A DNA stretch of 52,531 nt from Gammaproteobacteria bacterium (GCA_030655395.1 JAURVQ010000046.1:1-52531); one strand, 5' to 3'. Positions 35,932-46,720 are shown, counted from the first letter of the stretch. Program-made: numbers and translations. The notes: generated from the sequence alone by a model not told the origin.

Positions 35932-36855
35932 ATGAAGAAGCCCATTGTACTTGGTATCGTCGGCGACTCCGCCGCGGGCAAGACTACCATCACCAAGGGC
36001 ATCGCCCAGGTGCTGGGCGAAGACCGCGTGACCACGGTTTGCACCGACGACTATCACAGATATAACCGCAAGGATCGCGCTCGCCTCGGCATTACCGCGC
36101 TGCATCCGGATTGCAACTACCTCGACATCATCGAGCAACACCTGCGGTTGCTGAAGGACGGCCAGCCCATCCTCAAGCCGCACTACAACCACTCCACCGG
36201 CGACTTTGATCCGCCTAACTATGTGGAGGCCAAGGAGTTCATCATCGTCGAAGGGCTGCTGGGTTATTCCACCAAGGCCATGCGCGACAGCTACGACGTC
36301 AAGCTCTACCTCGCGCCGCCCGAAGAGCTGCGCTTTCAGTGGAAGATGAAGCGCGACACCAGCAAACGCGGCCACACCATCGAGGATGTGCGCAAGGAGA
36401 TGAAGGCGCGCGAGCCTGATTCCGAAGCCTTCATCCGTCCGCAGCGCAAGTGGGCGGACATGGTGATTTCGTTTTATCCGCCACCGGAGCACAAGGAAGA
36501 GACCGGCGGACACTTGAACGCCTCCATCATACTGCGCCCCACGCTGCCGACGCACCCCGATCTCTCGCAGGTGCTGGAGGAGGGCGGCAACGGCCTGCGT
36601 CTGCTGCTGGACCGCGACATGGACCTGCCGGTGGACCGGCTCGAAATCTCCGGCGCGATCTCGGACAAGAAGGCCAGGCAACTGGAAGATTTGCTGTGGA
36701 GTTATATCCCCGGCGAGCACCATCACCTGCGTAACGATGGCATCGGCGCCATTACCGGCACCACCGGCGAGACGCTGAAGTCACATCCGCTTGCGCTCAC
36801 ACAATTGCTGATTGCCTATCACCTGCTGACGGCAGCCTCCGGCGTCTTCAAGTAA
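35932..36855 (+). CDS. prk: phosphoribulokinase
   Basis: Phosphorylates ribulose 5-phosphate to RuBP, the RuBisCO substrate. About 307 residues. P-loop VGDSAAGKTTITKGI, then CTDDYHRYNRKDRARLGITA, HPDCNYLDIIEQHLR, KPHYNHSTGDFDPP and the acidic IIVEGLLGYST. The P-loop differs from the GSSGAGTT of purple-bacterial class I enzymes and is nearer the class II/uridine-kinase-like type. The start may be ATG 35932 or GTG 35926. It heads a same-strand carbon block with tkt, gap, pgk, pyk and fba, which supports autotrophy; RuBisCO is not in the window. Confidence 0.93.
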   Translation: MKKPIVLGIVGDSAAGKTTITKGIAQVLGEDRVTTVCTDDYHRYNRKDRARLGITALHPDCNYLDIIEQHLRLLKDGQPILKPHYNHSTGDFDPPNYVEAKEFIIVEGLLGYSTKAMRDSYDVKLYLAPPEELRFQWKMKRDTSKRGHTIEDVRKEMKAREPDSEAFIRPQRKWADMVISFYPPPEHKEETGGHLNASIILRPTLPTHPDLSQVLEEGGNGLRLLLDRDMDLPVDRLEISGAISDKKARQLEDLLWSYIPGEHHHLRNDGIGAITGTTGETLKSHPLALTQLLIAYHLLTAASGVFK

Positions 36856-36925
36856 GCGTATTGTGTTGAGAGCGCCGTGCATCGAGCGCGCTGAAGCATT
36901 TTATTTTTTAATTTAGGAGACAACG

Positions 36926-38920
36926 ATGCCCTCTCGCAGAGAGTTAGCCAACGCCATCCGCGTGCTGTCCATGGATGCCGTAGAGAAGGCCAAATCCGGC
37001 CACCCCGGCATGCCGATGGGCATGGCCGATATCGCCGAGGTATTGTGGAACGATTTCCTGCGCCACAATCCGGCCAACCCCAAGTGGGCGGATCGCGACC
37101 GTTTCGTGCTGTCGAACGGCCACGGTTCGATGCTGCTGTATTCGATGCTGCACCTCACCGGTTACGACCTCCCCATGGAGGAGATCAAACGCTTCCGCCA
37201 ACTGCATTCGAAAACGCCGGGCCACCCTGAATACGGCTACGCGCCTGGCATCGAGACCACCACCGGCCCGCTCGGCCAGGGCATCACCAACGCCGTCGGC
37301 ATGGCGCTGGCCGAAAAACTGCTCGCCGGCCAGTTTAACCGCGACGGCCACCACATCATCGACCACTACACCTACGTGTTCCTGGGCGACGGCTGTTTGA
37401 TGGAGGGCATCTCGCACGAGGCCTGTTCGCTCGCGGGCACGCTCGGCCTCGGCAAGATCATCGCGTTTTACGACGACAACGGCATCTCCATCGACGGCCA
37501 CGTCGAAGGCTGGTTCACCGACGATACACCGAAGCGCTTCGAGGCCTACGGCTGGCACGTGGTGCCGGGTGTGGACGGCCACAACGCCGACGCGCTGAAG
37601 AAGGCGATTCTCGAGGCGCGCTCGGTGAACGACAAACCGTCGCTCATCTGCTGCAAGACCGTGATCGGTTTCGGCGCACCGAACCTGTGCGGTAGTCACG
37701 ATTGCCATGGTGCGGCGCTGGGCGAAAAAGAGATTGCCGCCACGCGCGAGAATCTGGGCTGGAAGCACGAGCCGTTTGTGATGCCGGATGAATACTATGC
37801 GGGCTTCGATGCGCGCGCCAAGGGCGCCAAGACGGAAGCGGACTGGAACCAGCGCTTTGCCGCCTACAAGAAGGCCCACCCGGATCTGGCCGGCGAACTG
37901 GAGCGCCGTCTGCGCGGCGAGTTGCCCGCCGACTGGGCGGAAAAGTCTGCGGCGTTCGTCAATGCCGTGGCCGAGAAGGGCGAGACTATCGCCTCGCGCA
38001 AGGCCTCGCAGAATACACTGAACGGTTTCGGCCCGTTGCTGCCCGAGCTGCTGGGCGGCTCGGCCGACCTCGCCGGCTCCAACCTGACGATCTGGAAGGG
38101 TTCGGTGGGCGTCAGCAACACGGTGTCCGACGGCAACTACATTTACTACGGCGTGCGCGAGTTCGGCATGTCCGCGATCATGAACGGCATCGCGCTGCAC
38201 GGCGGTTTCATTCCCTACGGCGCGACGTTCCTGATGTTCTCCGAATATGCGCGCAACGCGTTGCGCATGGCGGCACTGATGAAGCAGCGCGTGCTGTTCG
38301 TCTACACGCATGACTCCATCGGCCTCGGCGAAGACGGCCCCACGCACCAGCCGGTGGAACAGACCGCAACCCTGCGCCTGATTCCTAACATGCAGGTATG
38401 GCGTCCATGCGATGCGGTGGAGTCCGCCGTCGCCTGGAAGGCTGCCATCGAACATACCGACGGGCCGTCGTGTCTCATTTTTTCGCGCCAGAATCTGCCG
38501 CACCAGAAACGCAGCGCGGAGCAGATCGCCGCCATTACGCGCGGCGGTTATGTGCTACTGGAGTGCGAATATCCCGTGCAGGCGATCATCATCGCCACCG
38601 GCTCTGAAGTGGGCCTCGCCGTTGATGCCGCCAAGGAACTGAATAAGCGCGGCTTCGGCATCCGTGTCGTGTCCATGCCGTGCACGCAGTTATTCGACAT
38701 GCAGGACGCGGCCTACCGCGAATCTGTGCTGCCCAGGGTCATCACCGCGCGCGTGGCGGTCGAGGCCGGCGTCACCGATGGCTGGATGAAGTACGTCGGA
38801 TTCGATGGCAAGGTGGTCGGCATCAACCGCTTCGGCGAATCCGCCCCGGCAGGCGATCTGCTCAAGCACTTCGGTTTCACCACCGACAAGGTGATCGACG
38901 CGGTGACGGACCTGCTCTGA
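36926..38920 (+). CDS. tkt: transketolase
   Basis: A TPP-dependent two-carbon transferase of the Calvin and pentose-phosphate pathways, 664 residues. Motifs: [38 protein letters not shown], the TPP/Mg motif [20 protein letters not shown], ... [31 protein letters not shown] and the C-terminal [11 protein letters not shown]. The ribosome site TAGGAGA precedes the ATG. It lies between prk and gap, so it probably serves the Calvin cycle (cbbT role). Confidence 0.97.
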   Translation: MPSRRELANAIRVLSMDAVEKAKSGHPGMPMGMADIAEVLWNDFLRHNPANPKWADRDRFVLSNGHGSMLLYSMLHLTGYDLPMEEIKRFRQLHSKTPGHPEYGYAPGIETTTGPLGQGITNAVGMALAEKLLAGQFNRDGHHIIDHYTYVFLGDGCLMEGISHEACSLAGTLGLGKIIAFYDDNGISIDGHVEGWFTDDTPKRFEAYGWHVVPGVDGHNADALKKAILEARSVNDKPSLICCKTVIGFGAPNLCGSHDCHGAALGEKEIAATRENLGWKHEPFVMPDEYYAGFDARAKGAKTEADWNQRFAAYKKAHPDLAGELERRLRGELPADWAEKSAAFVNAVAEKGETIASRKASQNTLNGFGPLLPELLGGSADLAGSNLTIWKGSVGVSNTVSDGNYIYYGVREFGMSAIMNGIALHGGFIPYGATFLMFSEYARNALRMAALMKQRVLFVYTHDSIGLGEDGPTHQPVEQTATLRLIPNMQVWRPCDAVESAVAWKAAIEHTDGPSCLIFSRQNLPHQKRSAEQIAAITRGGYVLLECEYPVQAIIIATGSEVGLAVDAAKELNKRGFGIRVVSMPCTQLFDMQDAAYRESVLPRVITARVAVEAGVTDGWMKYVGFDGKVVGINRFGESAPAGDLLKHFGFTTDKVIDAVTDLL

Positions 38921-38954
38921 CGCAAAAATATTTTCGTAACTTTTGGAGAGAAAC

Positions 38955-39965
38955 ATGGCAATTAAAATTGCAATCAACGGCTACGGCCGTATCGGACGTA
39001 ACGTGCTGCGCGCGGTGTATGAAGCCAAGCGCAACAAGGAGATTCAGATCGTGGCGGTGAATGATCTCGGCAACGCCGAGACCAACGCCCACCTCACGCA
39101 GTACGACACGGTGCACGGCAAGTTCCCCGGCACGGTGACTGTGGAAGGCGATTACATGATCGTGAACGGCGACAAGATTCGCGTCTGCTCCGAGCGTGAT
39201 CCGTCGAAGCTGCCGTGGGGCGAGCTTGGCGTCGATGTGGTGCACGAATGCACCGGCATCTTCACCACCAAGGAAAAGGCCAGCCTGCATCTCAAGGCGG
39301 GCGCGAAGAAGGTCATCATCTCCGCGCCGGGCACCGATGTAGACGCGACCATTGTGTACGGGGTGAATCACAAGACGCTGAAGGCCGCACACACGGTGAT
39401 CTCCAACGGCTCCTGCACCACCAATTGCCTGGCGCCGCTGGTGGCGCCGTTGCACAAAAAGATAGGCCTCGTGCACGGCCTTATGACCACGGTGCACAGC
39501 TACACCAACGACCAGGTGCTGACCGACGTGTATCACTCGGACCTGCGCCGCGCGCGCTCCGCGACCATGTCGCAGATTCCCGCCAAGACCGGCGCGGCGG
39601 CGGCCATCGGCCTGGTGCTGCCGGAACTGGCAGGCAAGCTCGACGGTTTCGCGGTGCGCGTGCCGACCATCAACGTATCGCTGGTGGACTTGACCTTCGT
39701 CGCTGCGCGCGAGACCAGCAAGGATGAAATCAACGCCATTATGAAAGAAGCGGCCAACGGCGAACTGAAAGGCGTGTTAAACTACAACGACAAGCAGCTC
39801 GTCTCCGTGGATTTCAACCACGACCCCGCCTCCAGCACCTATGACTCTACGCTCACCAAGGTCGTCGACGGCACGCTGGTCAAGGTGCTCGCTTGGTATG
39901 ACAACGAATGGGGCTTCTCCAACCGTATGCTGGATACTACGGTTGCGCTGATGCAGGCGAAGTAA
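38955..39965 (+). CDS. gapA: glyceraldehyde-3-phosphate dehydrogenase, type I
   Basis: Interconverts glyceraldehyde 3-phosphate and 1,3-bisphosphoglycerate; 336 residues. N-terminal [20 protein letters not shown], catalytic [13 protein letters not shown] with the nucleophilic Cys and the following His region HSYTNDQ, then [12 protein letters not shown]. The start is ATG 38955 after GGAGAG. It probably works in the reductive direction with pgk in the Calvin cycle; cofactor preference cannot be read with certainty. Confidence 0.97.
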   Translation: MAIKIAINGYGRIGRNVLRAVYEAKRNKEIQIVAVNDLGNAETNAHLTQYDTVHGKFPGTVTVEGDYMIVNGDKIRVCSERDPSKLPWGELGVDVVHECTGIFTTKEKASLHLKAGAKKVIISAPGTDVDATIVYGVNHKTLKAAHTVISNGSCTTNCLAPLVAPLHKKIGLVHGLMTTVHSYTNDQVLTDVYHSDLRRARSATMSQIPAKTGAAAAIGLVLPELAGKLDGFAVRVPTINVSLVDLTFVAARETSKDEINAIMKEAANGELKGVLNYNDKQLVSVDFNHDPASSTYDSTLTKVVDGTLVKVLAWYDNEWGFSNRMLDTTVALMQAK

Positions 39966-39973
39966 AAGTAAAA

Positions 39974-40031
39974 GAGGGGTTAGGGGCTAGGGAAAAACCC
40001 GGTCGCTAGTCCCTAGCCCCCAGTCCCTGGA
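39974..40031. repeat. inverted repeat between gap and pgk
   Basis: GGGGTTAGGGGCTAGGG and CCCTAGCCCCCAGTCCCT arms fold into a GC-rich hairpin in an otherwise continuous operon. Confidence 0.85.
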
Positions 40032-40037
40032 GTTTTT

Positions 40038-41237
40038 ATGTCTATCATTAAATTAGAAGAGCTGAGACATCTCACCGGCATGCGCGCACTGATTCGCGCA
40101 GACCTCAACGTGCCGATGAAGAACGGCAAGGTCACTGACGAGACGCGCATCTATGCCACTGTTCCGACCATCAAGTTTTTGATGCGTACCGGCGCCAAGG
40201 TGATGGTGATGTCGCACCTGGGCCGACCGGAGGAAGGTGTGTATGACGAGAAGTACTCGCTGGCGCCCATCGCGGAAAAGTTGTCCGAGCATCTGGGCAC
40301 GAAGGTGCGCCTGGTCAAGGATTGGCTGAATGGCGTGGAGGTGGCGAACGGCGAAGTGGTGCTGTTTGAAAACGTGCGCTTCAACAAGGGTGAAGAGGAT
40401 AACGACGATGCGCTGGCCAAAAAGATGGCGGCGTTGTGTGATGTGTTTGTGATGGATGCCTTCGGCACCGCGCATCGCGCGCAGGCCTCGACGCACGGCG
40501 TGGCAAAATACGCGCCGGTGGCGTGCGCAGGGCCCCTGCTGTGGAAGGAGTTGAAGGCGCTGAACCTGGCGCTCAGGGATCCGCAGCGCCCGATGGTCGC
40601 CATCGTCGGCGGCTCCAAGGTTTCCACCAAACTCACCGTGCTCGAATCGTTGGCCGGTATCGTGGATCAGCTGATTGTCGGTGGCGGCATCGCCAACACG
40701 TTCATCGCAGCAGCAGGCTACAACGTTGGCAAGTCGTTGTACGAGCCTGACCTGATTCCTATAGCCAAGCGGCTCGCTGAAAAGGCCAAGGCGCGCGGTG
40801 CGGAGATTCCGGTACCGGTGGACGTGGTGTGCGGCAAGGAGTTTTCCGAGACGGCGCAGGCCACGCTGAAAAACGTCGATCAGGTAGAAAACGATGACAT
40901 GATTTTCGACATCGGCCCCAAGACCTCGGCGCGTCTCGCCGAGATATTGAGCAAGGCCGGCACCATTGTGTGGAACGGCCCGGTAGGCGTGTTCGAGTTC
41001 GACCAGTTCGGCGCCGGTACCGAGGCGCTCGCCAAGGCCATCGCCGGTAGCGCCGCTTTTTCACTGGCGGGCGGCGGCGATACGCTTGCGGCCGTTTCCA
41101 AATACAACGTCGAGAACCATATCACCTACATTTCCACCGGCGGCGGGGCCTTTCTCGAATTCCTGGAGGGCAAGACCTTGCCCGCAGTTGCGATTCTGGA
41201 ACAGCGCGGCAAACAAGCGGCGACAACTGACAAGTGA
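40038..41237 (+). CDS. pgk: phosphoglycerate kinase
   Basis: 399 residues. N-terminal substrate region [39 protein letters not shown], hinge [20 protein letters not shown], and the nucleotide-binding [12 protein letters not shown] with [17 protein letters not shown]. In this setting it phosphorylates 3-phosphoglycerate for the Calvin cycle as well as serving glycolysis. Confidence 0.97.
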   Translation: MSIIKLEELRHLTGMRALIRADLNVPMKNGKVTDETRIYATVPTIKFLMRTGAKVMVMSHLGRPEEGVYDEKYSLAPIAEKLSEHLGTKVRLVKDWLNGVEVANGEVVLFENVRFNKGEEDNDDALAKKMAALCDVFVMDAFGTAHRAQASTHGVAKYAPVACAGPLLWKELKALNLALRDPQRPMVAIVGGSKVSTKLTVLESLAGIVDQLIVGGGIANTFIAAAGYNVGKSLYEPDLIPIAKRLAEKAKARGAEIPVPVDVVCGKEFSETAQATLKNVDQVENDDMIFDIGPKTSARLAEILSKAGTIVWNGPVGVFEFDQFGAGTEALAKAIAGSAAFSLAGGGDTLAAVSKYNVENHITYISTGGGAFLEFLEGKTLPAVAILEQRGKQAATTDK

Positions 41238-41316
41238 CAAGTCAAAAATCATTTGCTATTAAACTGCGCGCGAGTTTTTTCTCGCCACTCGCCACTTGCC
41301 GCTCGCCACTGTAGTT

Positions 41317-42765
41317 ATGCAACGTCGAACCAAAATTGTCGCCACGCTCGGTCCTGCCACCGATGACCCCAAGGTGCTGGATCAGATGATCGAGGCCGGG
41401 CTGGACGTGGTGCGCCTCAATTTCTCGCACGGCAGCGCGGAAGAACATCGCATGCGCGCCGAAAACGCCTCCAACCGCGCCCGCGCTTATGGCCGCCACA
41501 TCGGCGTGCTCGCCGACCTGCAGGGGCCGAAGATACGCATCGAGCGGTTCAAGAACACGCACGTGACGCTGGAAGAAGGTGCGAAGTTTACCCTCAGTAC
41601 CGAGTGGGACTCCGAGGGTGGCACCGAAGAGGGCGTGGGTATCAGTTACCGCGAACTCGTCAATGACGTGAAGCGCGGCGACACCCTGCTGCTGGACGAT
41701 GGGCGCATCGTGCTGTGGGTGGATCAGGTCACGGCCAGTGAAATCAAATGCCGCGTGGTGGTGGGCGGTGATTTGTCGAACAACAAAGGCATCAACCGTC
41801 AGGGCGGCGGGCTGTCAGCGCGCGCGCTCACCGACAAGGATCGCGCCGACATCAAGGCCGCCGCCGGCATGCAGGTGGATTATCTCGCGGTGTCGTTTCC
41901 GCGCAGTGCCGCCGACATCCACGAGGCGCGCCAGTTGTTGCGCGACGCGGGCGGACACGGCGGCATCGTGGCGAAGATCGAACGCGCCGAGGCGGTGAGC
42001 GCCATCGAGGAAATCATCGAGGCCTCCGACGCGGTCATGATCGCGCGCGGCGACCTCGGCGTCGAGATCGGTGACGCCGCGCTGCCGCCGGTGCAGAAAC
42101 ATATTATCCGCCTCGCGCGCACCATGAATCGCGTGGTGATTACCGCGACGCAGATGATGGAGTCCATGATTGAGAACCAGATTCCCACCCGCGCCGAGGT
42201 GTTTGACGTGGCCAATGCGGTGCTGGACGGCACCGATGCCGTGATGCTCTCCGCCGAGACCGCCTCCGGGAAATATCCCGCCAAGGCCGTGGCGGCGATG
42301 GACCGCATCTGCCGCGAGGCCGAGAAGCAGCAGGCGGTGCGCACTTCCGACCATCGCATAAACACCGAGTTCAAGCATATCGACGAGGCCATTGCGATGG
42401 CCACCATGTACACCGCGAATCATCTGGGCGCGAAGGCCATCATCGCGCTCACTGAATCCGGCTCCACGCCGTTGTGGATGTCACGCATCAGTTCCGGCAT
42501 CCCGATCTACGCCTTGACGAAACATGCCGAAACCCGCAGAAAGGTGACTCTCTATCGCGGCGTTTATCCCGTGAGTTTCGACCTGCCCAGCACCAATCAC
42601 GCCGAAGTCAACAAAGAGGCGGTGGACGAACTGGTACGGCGCGGCGCGGCGCGCACCGGTGATCTTGTCATCATCACCAAGGGTGATCTCATGGGTGTGC
42701 ACGGCGGCACCAATGCGATGAAGATCGTGCGCGTGGGGGATATGGTCGAGGTCGGCAGCAGTTGA
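41317..42765 (+). CDS. pyk: pyruvate kinase
   Basis: Makes pyruvate and ATP from PEP; 482 residues. Start MQRRTKIVATLGPATDD at ATG 41317 (an upstream in-frame start at 41296 lies in a hairpin-repeat region). Motifs: LNFSHGSAEEHRMRAENA, DLQGPKIRIERF, the active-site MIARGDLGVEIGD, ITATQMMESMIENQIPTRAE, and the C-terminal regulatory-type domain with ALTESGSTPLWMSR. 12-13 bp upstream lies GCCACT-rich repeat DNA rather than a strong ribosome site. Confidence 0.96.
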   Translation: MQRRTKIVATLGPATDDPKVLDQMIEAGLDVVRLNFSHGSAEEHRMRAENASNRARAYGRHIGVLADLQGPKIRIERFKNTHVTLEEGAKFTLSTEWDSEGGTEEGVGISYRELVNDVKRGDTLLLDDGRIVLWVDQVTASEIKCRVVVGGDLSNNKGINRQGGGLSARALTDKDRADIKAAAGMQVDYLAVSFPRSAADIHEARQLLRDAGGHGGIVAKIERAEAVSAIEEIIEASDAVMIARGDLGVEIGDAALPPVQKHIIRLARTMNRVVITATQMMESMIENQIPTRAEVFDVANAVLDGTDAVMLSAETASGKYPAKAVAAMDRICREAEKQQAVRTSDHRINTEFKHIDEAIAMATMYTANHLGAKAIIALTESGSTPLWMSRISSGIPIYALTKHAETRRKVTLYRGVYPVSFDLPSTNHAEVNKEAVDELVRRGAARTGDLVIITKGDLMGVHGGTNAMKIVRVGDMVEVGSS

Positions 42766-42774
42766 CAGCGCTCT

Positions 42775-42803
42775 TTGTTAAAAGACAGATACACGCTTAG
42801 AAT
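42775..42803 (+). promoter_or_regulatory. sigma-70 promoter of fba
   Basis: TTGTTA (42775-42780) and TAGAAT (42798-42803) are 17 bp apart. It overlaps the region just after the pyk stop and gives fba its own transcript with the strong ribosome site TAAGGAGGT. Confidence 0.68.
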
Positions 42804-42830
42804 ATATACATTACCTGTAAGGAGGTTGCT

Positions 42831-43928
42831 ATGGCTCTTATCTCAATGCGTCAATTACTGGATCATGCGGCGGAGCACGGCTACGGCGTGCCCGCGTACA
42901 ACGTCAACAACATGGAGCAGATGCACTCCATCATGCAGGCCGCCGATGCGGTCGGCGCCCCGGTCATCATGCAGGCCTCGGCTGGCGCGCGCTCTTACGC
43001 GGGCGAGCCGTTCCTGCGCCATCTGATGTGGGCCGCGGTCGAGATGTATCCGCACATCCCCGTCGTCATGCACCAGGATCACGGTGCCTCGGCGGCGGTG
43101 TGCATACGCTCCATCCAGAGCGGCTTCACCTCGGTGATGATGGACGGTTCGCTGAAGGAAGACATGAAGACGCCGGCCTCGTACGAGTACAACGCCGAGG
43201 TCACGCGCAAGGTGGTCGAAGTTGCCCACGCCTGCGGCGTGTCGGTGGAGGGTGAGCTGGGTTGTCTGGGTTCGCTGGAGAGCGGCAAGATGGGCGAGGA
43301 AGACGGCCACGGCTCGGACGAAACGCTGGATCACTCCATGCTGCTCACCGATCCGGAAGAGGCCGCACAGTTTGTTGCCGACACCAAGGTGGACAGCCTC
43401 GCCATCGCCATCGGCACCAGCCACGGCGCGTACAAATTCACCCGTCCGCCCACCGGCGACATCCTCGCCATCCAGCGCATCAAGGAAATTCACGCGCGCA
43501 TTCCCGACACTCATCTCGTCATGCACGGTTCGTCCTCCGTGCCGCAGGAGTGGCTGGAGATCATCAACAAATACGGCGGCGATATCCGCGAGACCTACGG
43601 CGTGCCGGTGGAGGAGATTCAGCAGGGCATCAAGCACGGCGTGCGCAAGGTCAACATCGACACCGACCTGCGTCTTGCCGCCACCGGCGCGATGCGCAAG
43701 GCGATGGCGGAAGACCCATCCGAGTTCGACCCGCGTAAATTCTTCAAGGCCGCCACCAAGGCCATGATGGAAATCTGCAAGCTGCGCTACGAAGCGTTCG
43801 GTTGCGCTGGGCAGGCCGCCAAGATCAAGCCCATTCATCTGGACACGATGGTGAAGCGCTACAGCAAGGGCGAACTCGACCCGCGCGTCACGGCGGGCAA
43901 GGCCCAGGCGGCGGCGGGCAAGCGTTAA
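42831..43928 (+). CDS. fba: fructose-bisphosphate aldolase, class II (Calvin-cycle type)
   Basis: Zinc-dependent aldol condensation of DHAP with G3P (or erythrose 4-phosphate). 365 residues, the longer CbbA-like subtype. Metal and substrate motifs: [38 protein letters not shown] (zinc His), [44 protein letters not shown] and [17 protein letters not shown]. Perfect Shine-Dalgarno AAGGAGGT. Last gene of the carbon block, closed by a terminator. Confidence 0.97.
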   Translation: MALISMRQLLDHAAEHGYGVPAYNVNNMEQMHSIMQAADAVGAPVIMQASAGARSYAGEPFLRHLMWAAVEMYPHIPVVMHQDHGASAAVCIRSIQSGFTSVMMDGSLKEDMKTPASYEYNAEVTRKVVEVAHACGVSVEGELGCLGSLESGKMGEEDGHGSDETLDHSMLLTDPEEAAQFVADTKVDSLAIAIGTSHGAYKFTRPPTGDILAIQRIKEIHARIPDTHLVMHGSSSVPQEWLEIINKYGGDIRETYGVPVEEIQQGIKHGVRKVNIDTDLRLAATGAMRKAMAEDPSEFDPRKFFKAATKAMMEICKLRYEAFGCAGQAAKIKPIHLDTMVKRYSKGELDPRVTAGKAQAAAGKR

Positions 43929-43962
43929 ATATTCAGCAGACGTTTTTGTTGCACATTAAAAA

Positions 43963-43997
43963 AGCCCCGTGGAGAAATCCACGGGGCTTTTGTGTTT
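43963..43997. terminator. bidirectional terminator between fba and the cytochrome c peroxidase gene
   Basis: AAGCCCCGTGG pairs perfectly with CCACGGGGCTT around a 6-base loop; T-rich DNA follows on the plus strand (TTTTGTGTTTT) and A-runs precede it, so it can serve both convergent genes. Confidence 0.93.
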
Positions 43998-44019
43998 TCA
44001 GCTGGCGTTGAAGAAAACC

Positions 44020-45123
44020 TTACTGTGGTAAATTCGGGCTGGTGAGGGTCTTCATAAACACCACGAGGTCGGCTTTTTCCTGATCGGTGAGGCCGAGCGG
44101 GCGGAACAGTTTGTCCAGCATCGGATTCCTTTCATTACCCTTGTTGTAAAGATCAACCACGGCCTCCAGTGTGGGCAGGCTGCCATCGTGCATGTAAGGC
44201 GCGGTGAGGGCGACGTTGCGCAGTGTCGGGGTCTTGAAGCGGCCGACGTCCCTGGTGTCGTCGAGGCCGGTGGGTTTTATGGTGACTACCACGCGGCCCA
44301 ATTGCGAAATATCAGACCCCTGTAATACCGCTTCGTCTACGCTCTGGCCGCCGGCGACCGCACTGCGGAAGGCGTTGACTATCTCATACAGGCGCGGCTC
44401 GATCTTGCTGAAACCTACGCCCAGATTGTGGAAGTTGTTGTCGGTGAAGAGGGCGCTGGTTGGCCCGATGGTGTGACACAGGCTGCATTTCGCCTTGCCA
44501 CGGAACAGTTCCAGGCCGCGTATCGCTTCCGCGGAAAGCGCGCTCTTGTCGCCGCCATATTGATAACGGTCGAACGGCGAGTCGCCCGAGATCAGTGTGC
44601 GCTCGTAGCTCGCTATCGCCTTGGTGACATGCCCCATGCCAATCTTGCTGGCCTCAACGCCAAATACCGCCTTGAACTGTAGCGCGTAGATGCTGTCTTT
44701 GCGCACGATGGCGAGCAGGGCGTCGTGATTTTTAAGGCCGTGCTCGACGGAGTTTGTAAACGGATCTCCCGCCTGGCCTTCGAGGCTGGGACGACGACCG
44801 TCCCAGAACATTGTCGTGTAATATGCCGCATTGAGCACGGTGGGGGTGTTGCGCGTGCCCTTGCTCCTGTTGATTCCTTCACCCACCGGCAGGCTGTCGG
44901 CGAAGCCTTTGCCGGCGTCATGGCACTTGCTGCAGCTCACGGTGCCATCGCTGCTCAGGCGTTTGTCTTCAAACAAGGCCTTGCCCAGTGCGGCCTTCTC
45001 CGGCGTTTGAGGATTGTCGGCGGGTACGGGCACCGGTGGTAGACCTAATGGTTCCTTGGCCTGAGCCGCAGTGACACACAATACAAGAGCGGCGGCACAG
45101 AGCGCCGAGACAGCATGTTTCAT
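44020..45123 (-). CDS. periplasmic diheme cytochrome c peroxidase
   Basis: Reduces hydrogen peroxide with electrons from small cytochromes. 367 residues with a Sec signal peptide (AVSALCAAALVLCVTAAQA). First heme VSCSKCHDAGKGFADSLPVG, second heme CSLCHTIGPTS, plus FKTPTLRNVALTAPYMHDGS with the conserved Met/His region and NGLxFGRRPS-like FWDGRRPSLEGQA. It matches the CcpA/MauG family, more CcpA-like by length. The start is ATG 45123; upstream in-frame Met lies in repeat-like sequence. It is convergent with fba. Confidence 0.93.
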   Translation of the reverse strand: MKHAVSALCAAALVLCVTAAQAKEPLGLPPVPVPADNPQTPEKAALGKALFEDKRLSSDGTVSCSKCHDAGKGFADSLPVGEGINRSKGTRNTPTVLNAAYYTTMFWDGRRPSLEGQAGDPFTNSVEHGLKNHDALLAIVRKDSIYALQFKAVFGVEASKIGMGHVTKAIASYERTLISGDSPFDRYQYGGDKSALSAEAIRGLELFRGKAKCSLCHTIGPTSALFTDNNFHNLGVGFSKIEPRLYEIVNAFRSAVAGGQSVDEAVLQGSDISQLGRVVVTIKPTGLDDTRDVGRFKTPTLRNVALTAPYMHDGSLPTLEAVVDLYNKGNERNPMLDKLFRPLGLTDQEKADLVVFMKTLTSPNLPQ

Positions 45124-45226
45124 AACACTTACCTCAGAGGAGTTGTAGTAGTGTGATCTGATTCGATTGCAGGCAGGCGAGCAAAGCCGCATTATATTCC
45201 ATTACGCTACCATATAGTCAAAAGTA

Positions 45227-45382
45227 AGTTACTCATAAGTCAGTAAGTTAAGACGACACTTCCCGCTACGTCCCCGCCCCCTGTTTAGGGGGCGGGACAG
45301 GGTGGGGGTAGGGTAAACAGCGTATTTACTCAGGAGTCACATCCTTCACGTTGTCGCCTTACTTTGTGACTCCTGAGTAAGG
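45227..45382 (+). repeat. ~150-bp intergenic repeat, copy 1
   Basis: Order of parts: GTTACTCATAAGTCA, a GC-rich CCCCGCCCCCT/AGGGGGCGGG hairpin, CAGGGTGGGGGTAG, and a terminal hairpin CTCAGGAGTCAC/GTGACTCCTGAG. The reverse complement of 52378-52531 has the same parts in the same order. Confidence 0.9.
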
Positions 45383-45391
45383 GCGTCTCTG

Positions 45392-46720
45392 TTACAGGCG
45401 AGGTGCGCTGGGCGCCGGTAGCACGAGGAAGCCCGGATCGGTATCTTTGCCTCCGGCCATGATGAGCCCAAAGATGAATGCGGGCACGGCTGTCCCTTTG
45501 CGTCCATTGATGACGACGAGGGGCGTGCCCTCGATCTGGTATTTTTCCGCAAGCTCGATATCTTCCTTGAGCACGCTTGCAGTGGCGGGGGAGTTGACGC
45601 AGCCTTCAAGCGTCTTACGTCGTGCACTGTCGTCGTTCGCGGCAATGGTCCAGATGCGGTTTATGGTGAGACTGGCCTGGTCCTTGAACATCGCTGAGCG
45701 CACGCGGCTGAACTCAGGTGTGCCGCGCAGGCAGATCTGCACCTTGGCGGCGAGGCAGCTGATGCCGCCGGAGCTGCGCTGGATCGAGGGATTGCATTCG
45801 CTGTCGAGCGGGTAATGACGCGCCTCCTCGCTCCAGGTGCCCGGTGGTGTGATGCCGCGGATTTCTTCCAGCGCGGCCTCGAGATGCTGGCAGTGCGAGC
45901 AGCGGATGTCGGTCCACTCGATCAGATGTACCGGCGCGCTCGCCGGGCCGAAGCTGGTGCGTTTGGCATCGGCGGCGACTGCAATGGGTTTGGATTTGCG
46001 GTAGACGTCGAGCGAATCGCTGGTGGCCTGCTGGACGCCGGCGGGCAGCGAGTTTAAAAATTCCACCAGCGGACTGACCGGCGCCTTTGCGCTCGCTTCT
46101 TTCAGTACGGTGGATATCCTGGCGGTGCTCAAGTCCTCGCGCGGGGTATGCAGGCCGGGATAGATCAGCGCCGAGAGCGTCACGATCAGCACGGCGCCGC
46201 TTTTGAGCGTGGCCTGCAACCAGTGCGGAGCGCCGATGGAAAGGCGCGCATAGGATATCCACGCGGCGGCAGCGACCAGCACATAAAACAGCACGCAGGT
46301 GGGGCAGAAGGTCTGGATTGCGAAGCTGTAGCCGAGCAGCGAAAGCGCGATCAATGCGCCTGCTCCGGTAACGATACGCAAGGCCTGCACGGTGTCGTTC
46401 ATGGGGGTTCCCTTCGTGGTTTGATAACGCAACATGCCCGCGAGCACCAGTACCACGATGCTCCATGCCAGGCCCCAGCCCGCGATGGGCAGGCCGCTCG
46501 CCTGATGGACAGCATGGGCCAGCGGCGAGTTCCACACCCCGGCGCAGTCGAAGGTGGCGCTGAACGAGCATAGCGGCGCGGTGCCGCGCACGCGCAATAA
46601 ATAGAGCTCAACCCACTGGTAAGTCGTGAGCAGAATGCTGAGCGATGCCACGCCGATCAGAAACAGTGCGTTCAGCGCCTCACGGCCGCGCTGCGGTTGA
46701 ATAGCAGAAAGTGATGGCAT
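45392..46720 (-). CDS. VKOR-DsbA fusion (disulfide bond formation)
   Basis: 442 residues combining an integral-membrane vitamin-K-epoxide-reductase (VKOR) domain with a periplasmic thioredoxin-fold domain. The VKOR part (about 15-190) has four to five transmembrane helices, loop Cys51 and Cys59 (CSFSATFDC) with the conserved GVWNSPLA, and the quinone-site CxxC (TFCPTC, 139-142). The DsbA-like part (about 255-442) has WTDIRCSHCQHLEA (CSHC, 274-277), a cis-Pro loop GTPLVVING, and extra Cys. It would oxidise secreted proteins and pass electrons to quinone in one polypeptide, serving secreted Cys-containing proteins such as the cytochromes here. Confidence 0.92.
   Translation of the reverse strand: MPSLSAIQPQRGREALNALFLIGVASLSILLTTYQWVELYLLRVRGTAPLCSFSATFDCAGVWNSPLAHAVHQASGLPIAGWGLAWSIVVLVLAGMLRYQTTKGTPMNDTVQALRIVTGAGALIALSLLGYSFAIQTFCPTCVLFYVLVAAAAWISYARLSIGAPHWLQATLKSGAVLIVTLSALIYPGLHTPREDLSTARISTVLKEASAKAPVSPLVEFLNSLPAGVQQATSDSLDVYRKSKPIAVAADAKRTSFGPASAPVHLIEWTDIRCSHCQHLEAALEEIRGITPPGTWSEEARHYPLDSECNPSIQRSSGGISCLAAKVQICLRGTPEFSRVRSAMFKDQASLTINRIWTIAANDDSARRKTLEGCVNSPATASVLKEDIELAEKYQIEGTPLVVINGRKGTAVPAFIFGLIMAGGKDTDPGFLVLPAPSAPRL

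Noticed and set aside
36944-38503. 519-codon open frame on the minus strand opposite transketolase
   Set aside because: It is antisense to an unmistakable transketolase, shows no recognisable motif and has the Arg/His/Val-rich composition of a GC-rich shadow frame.
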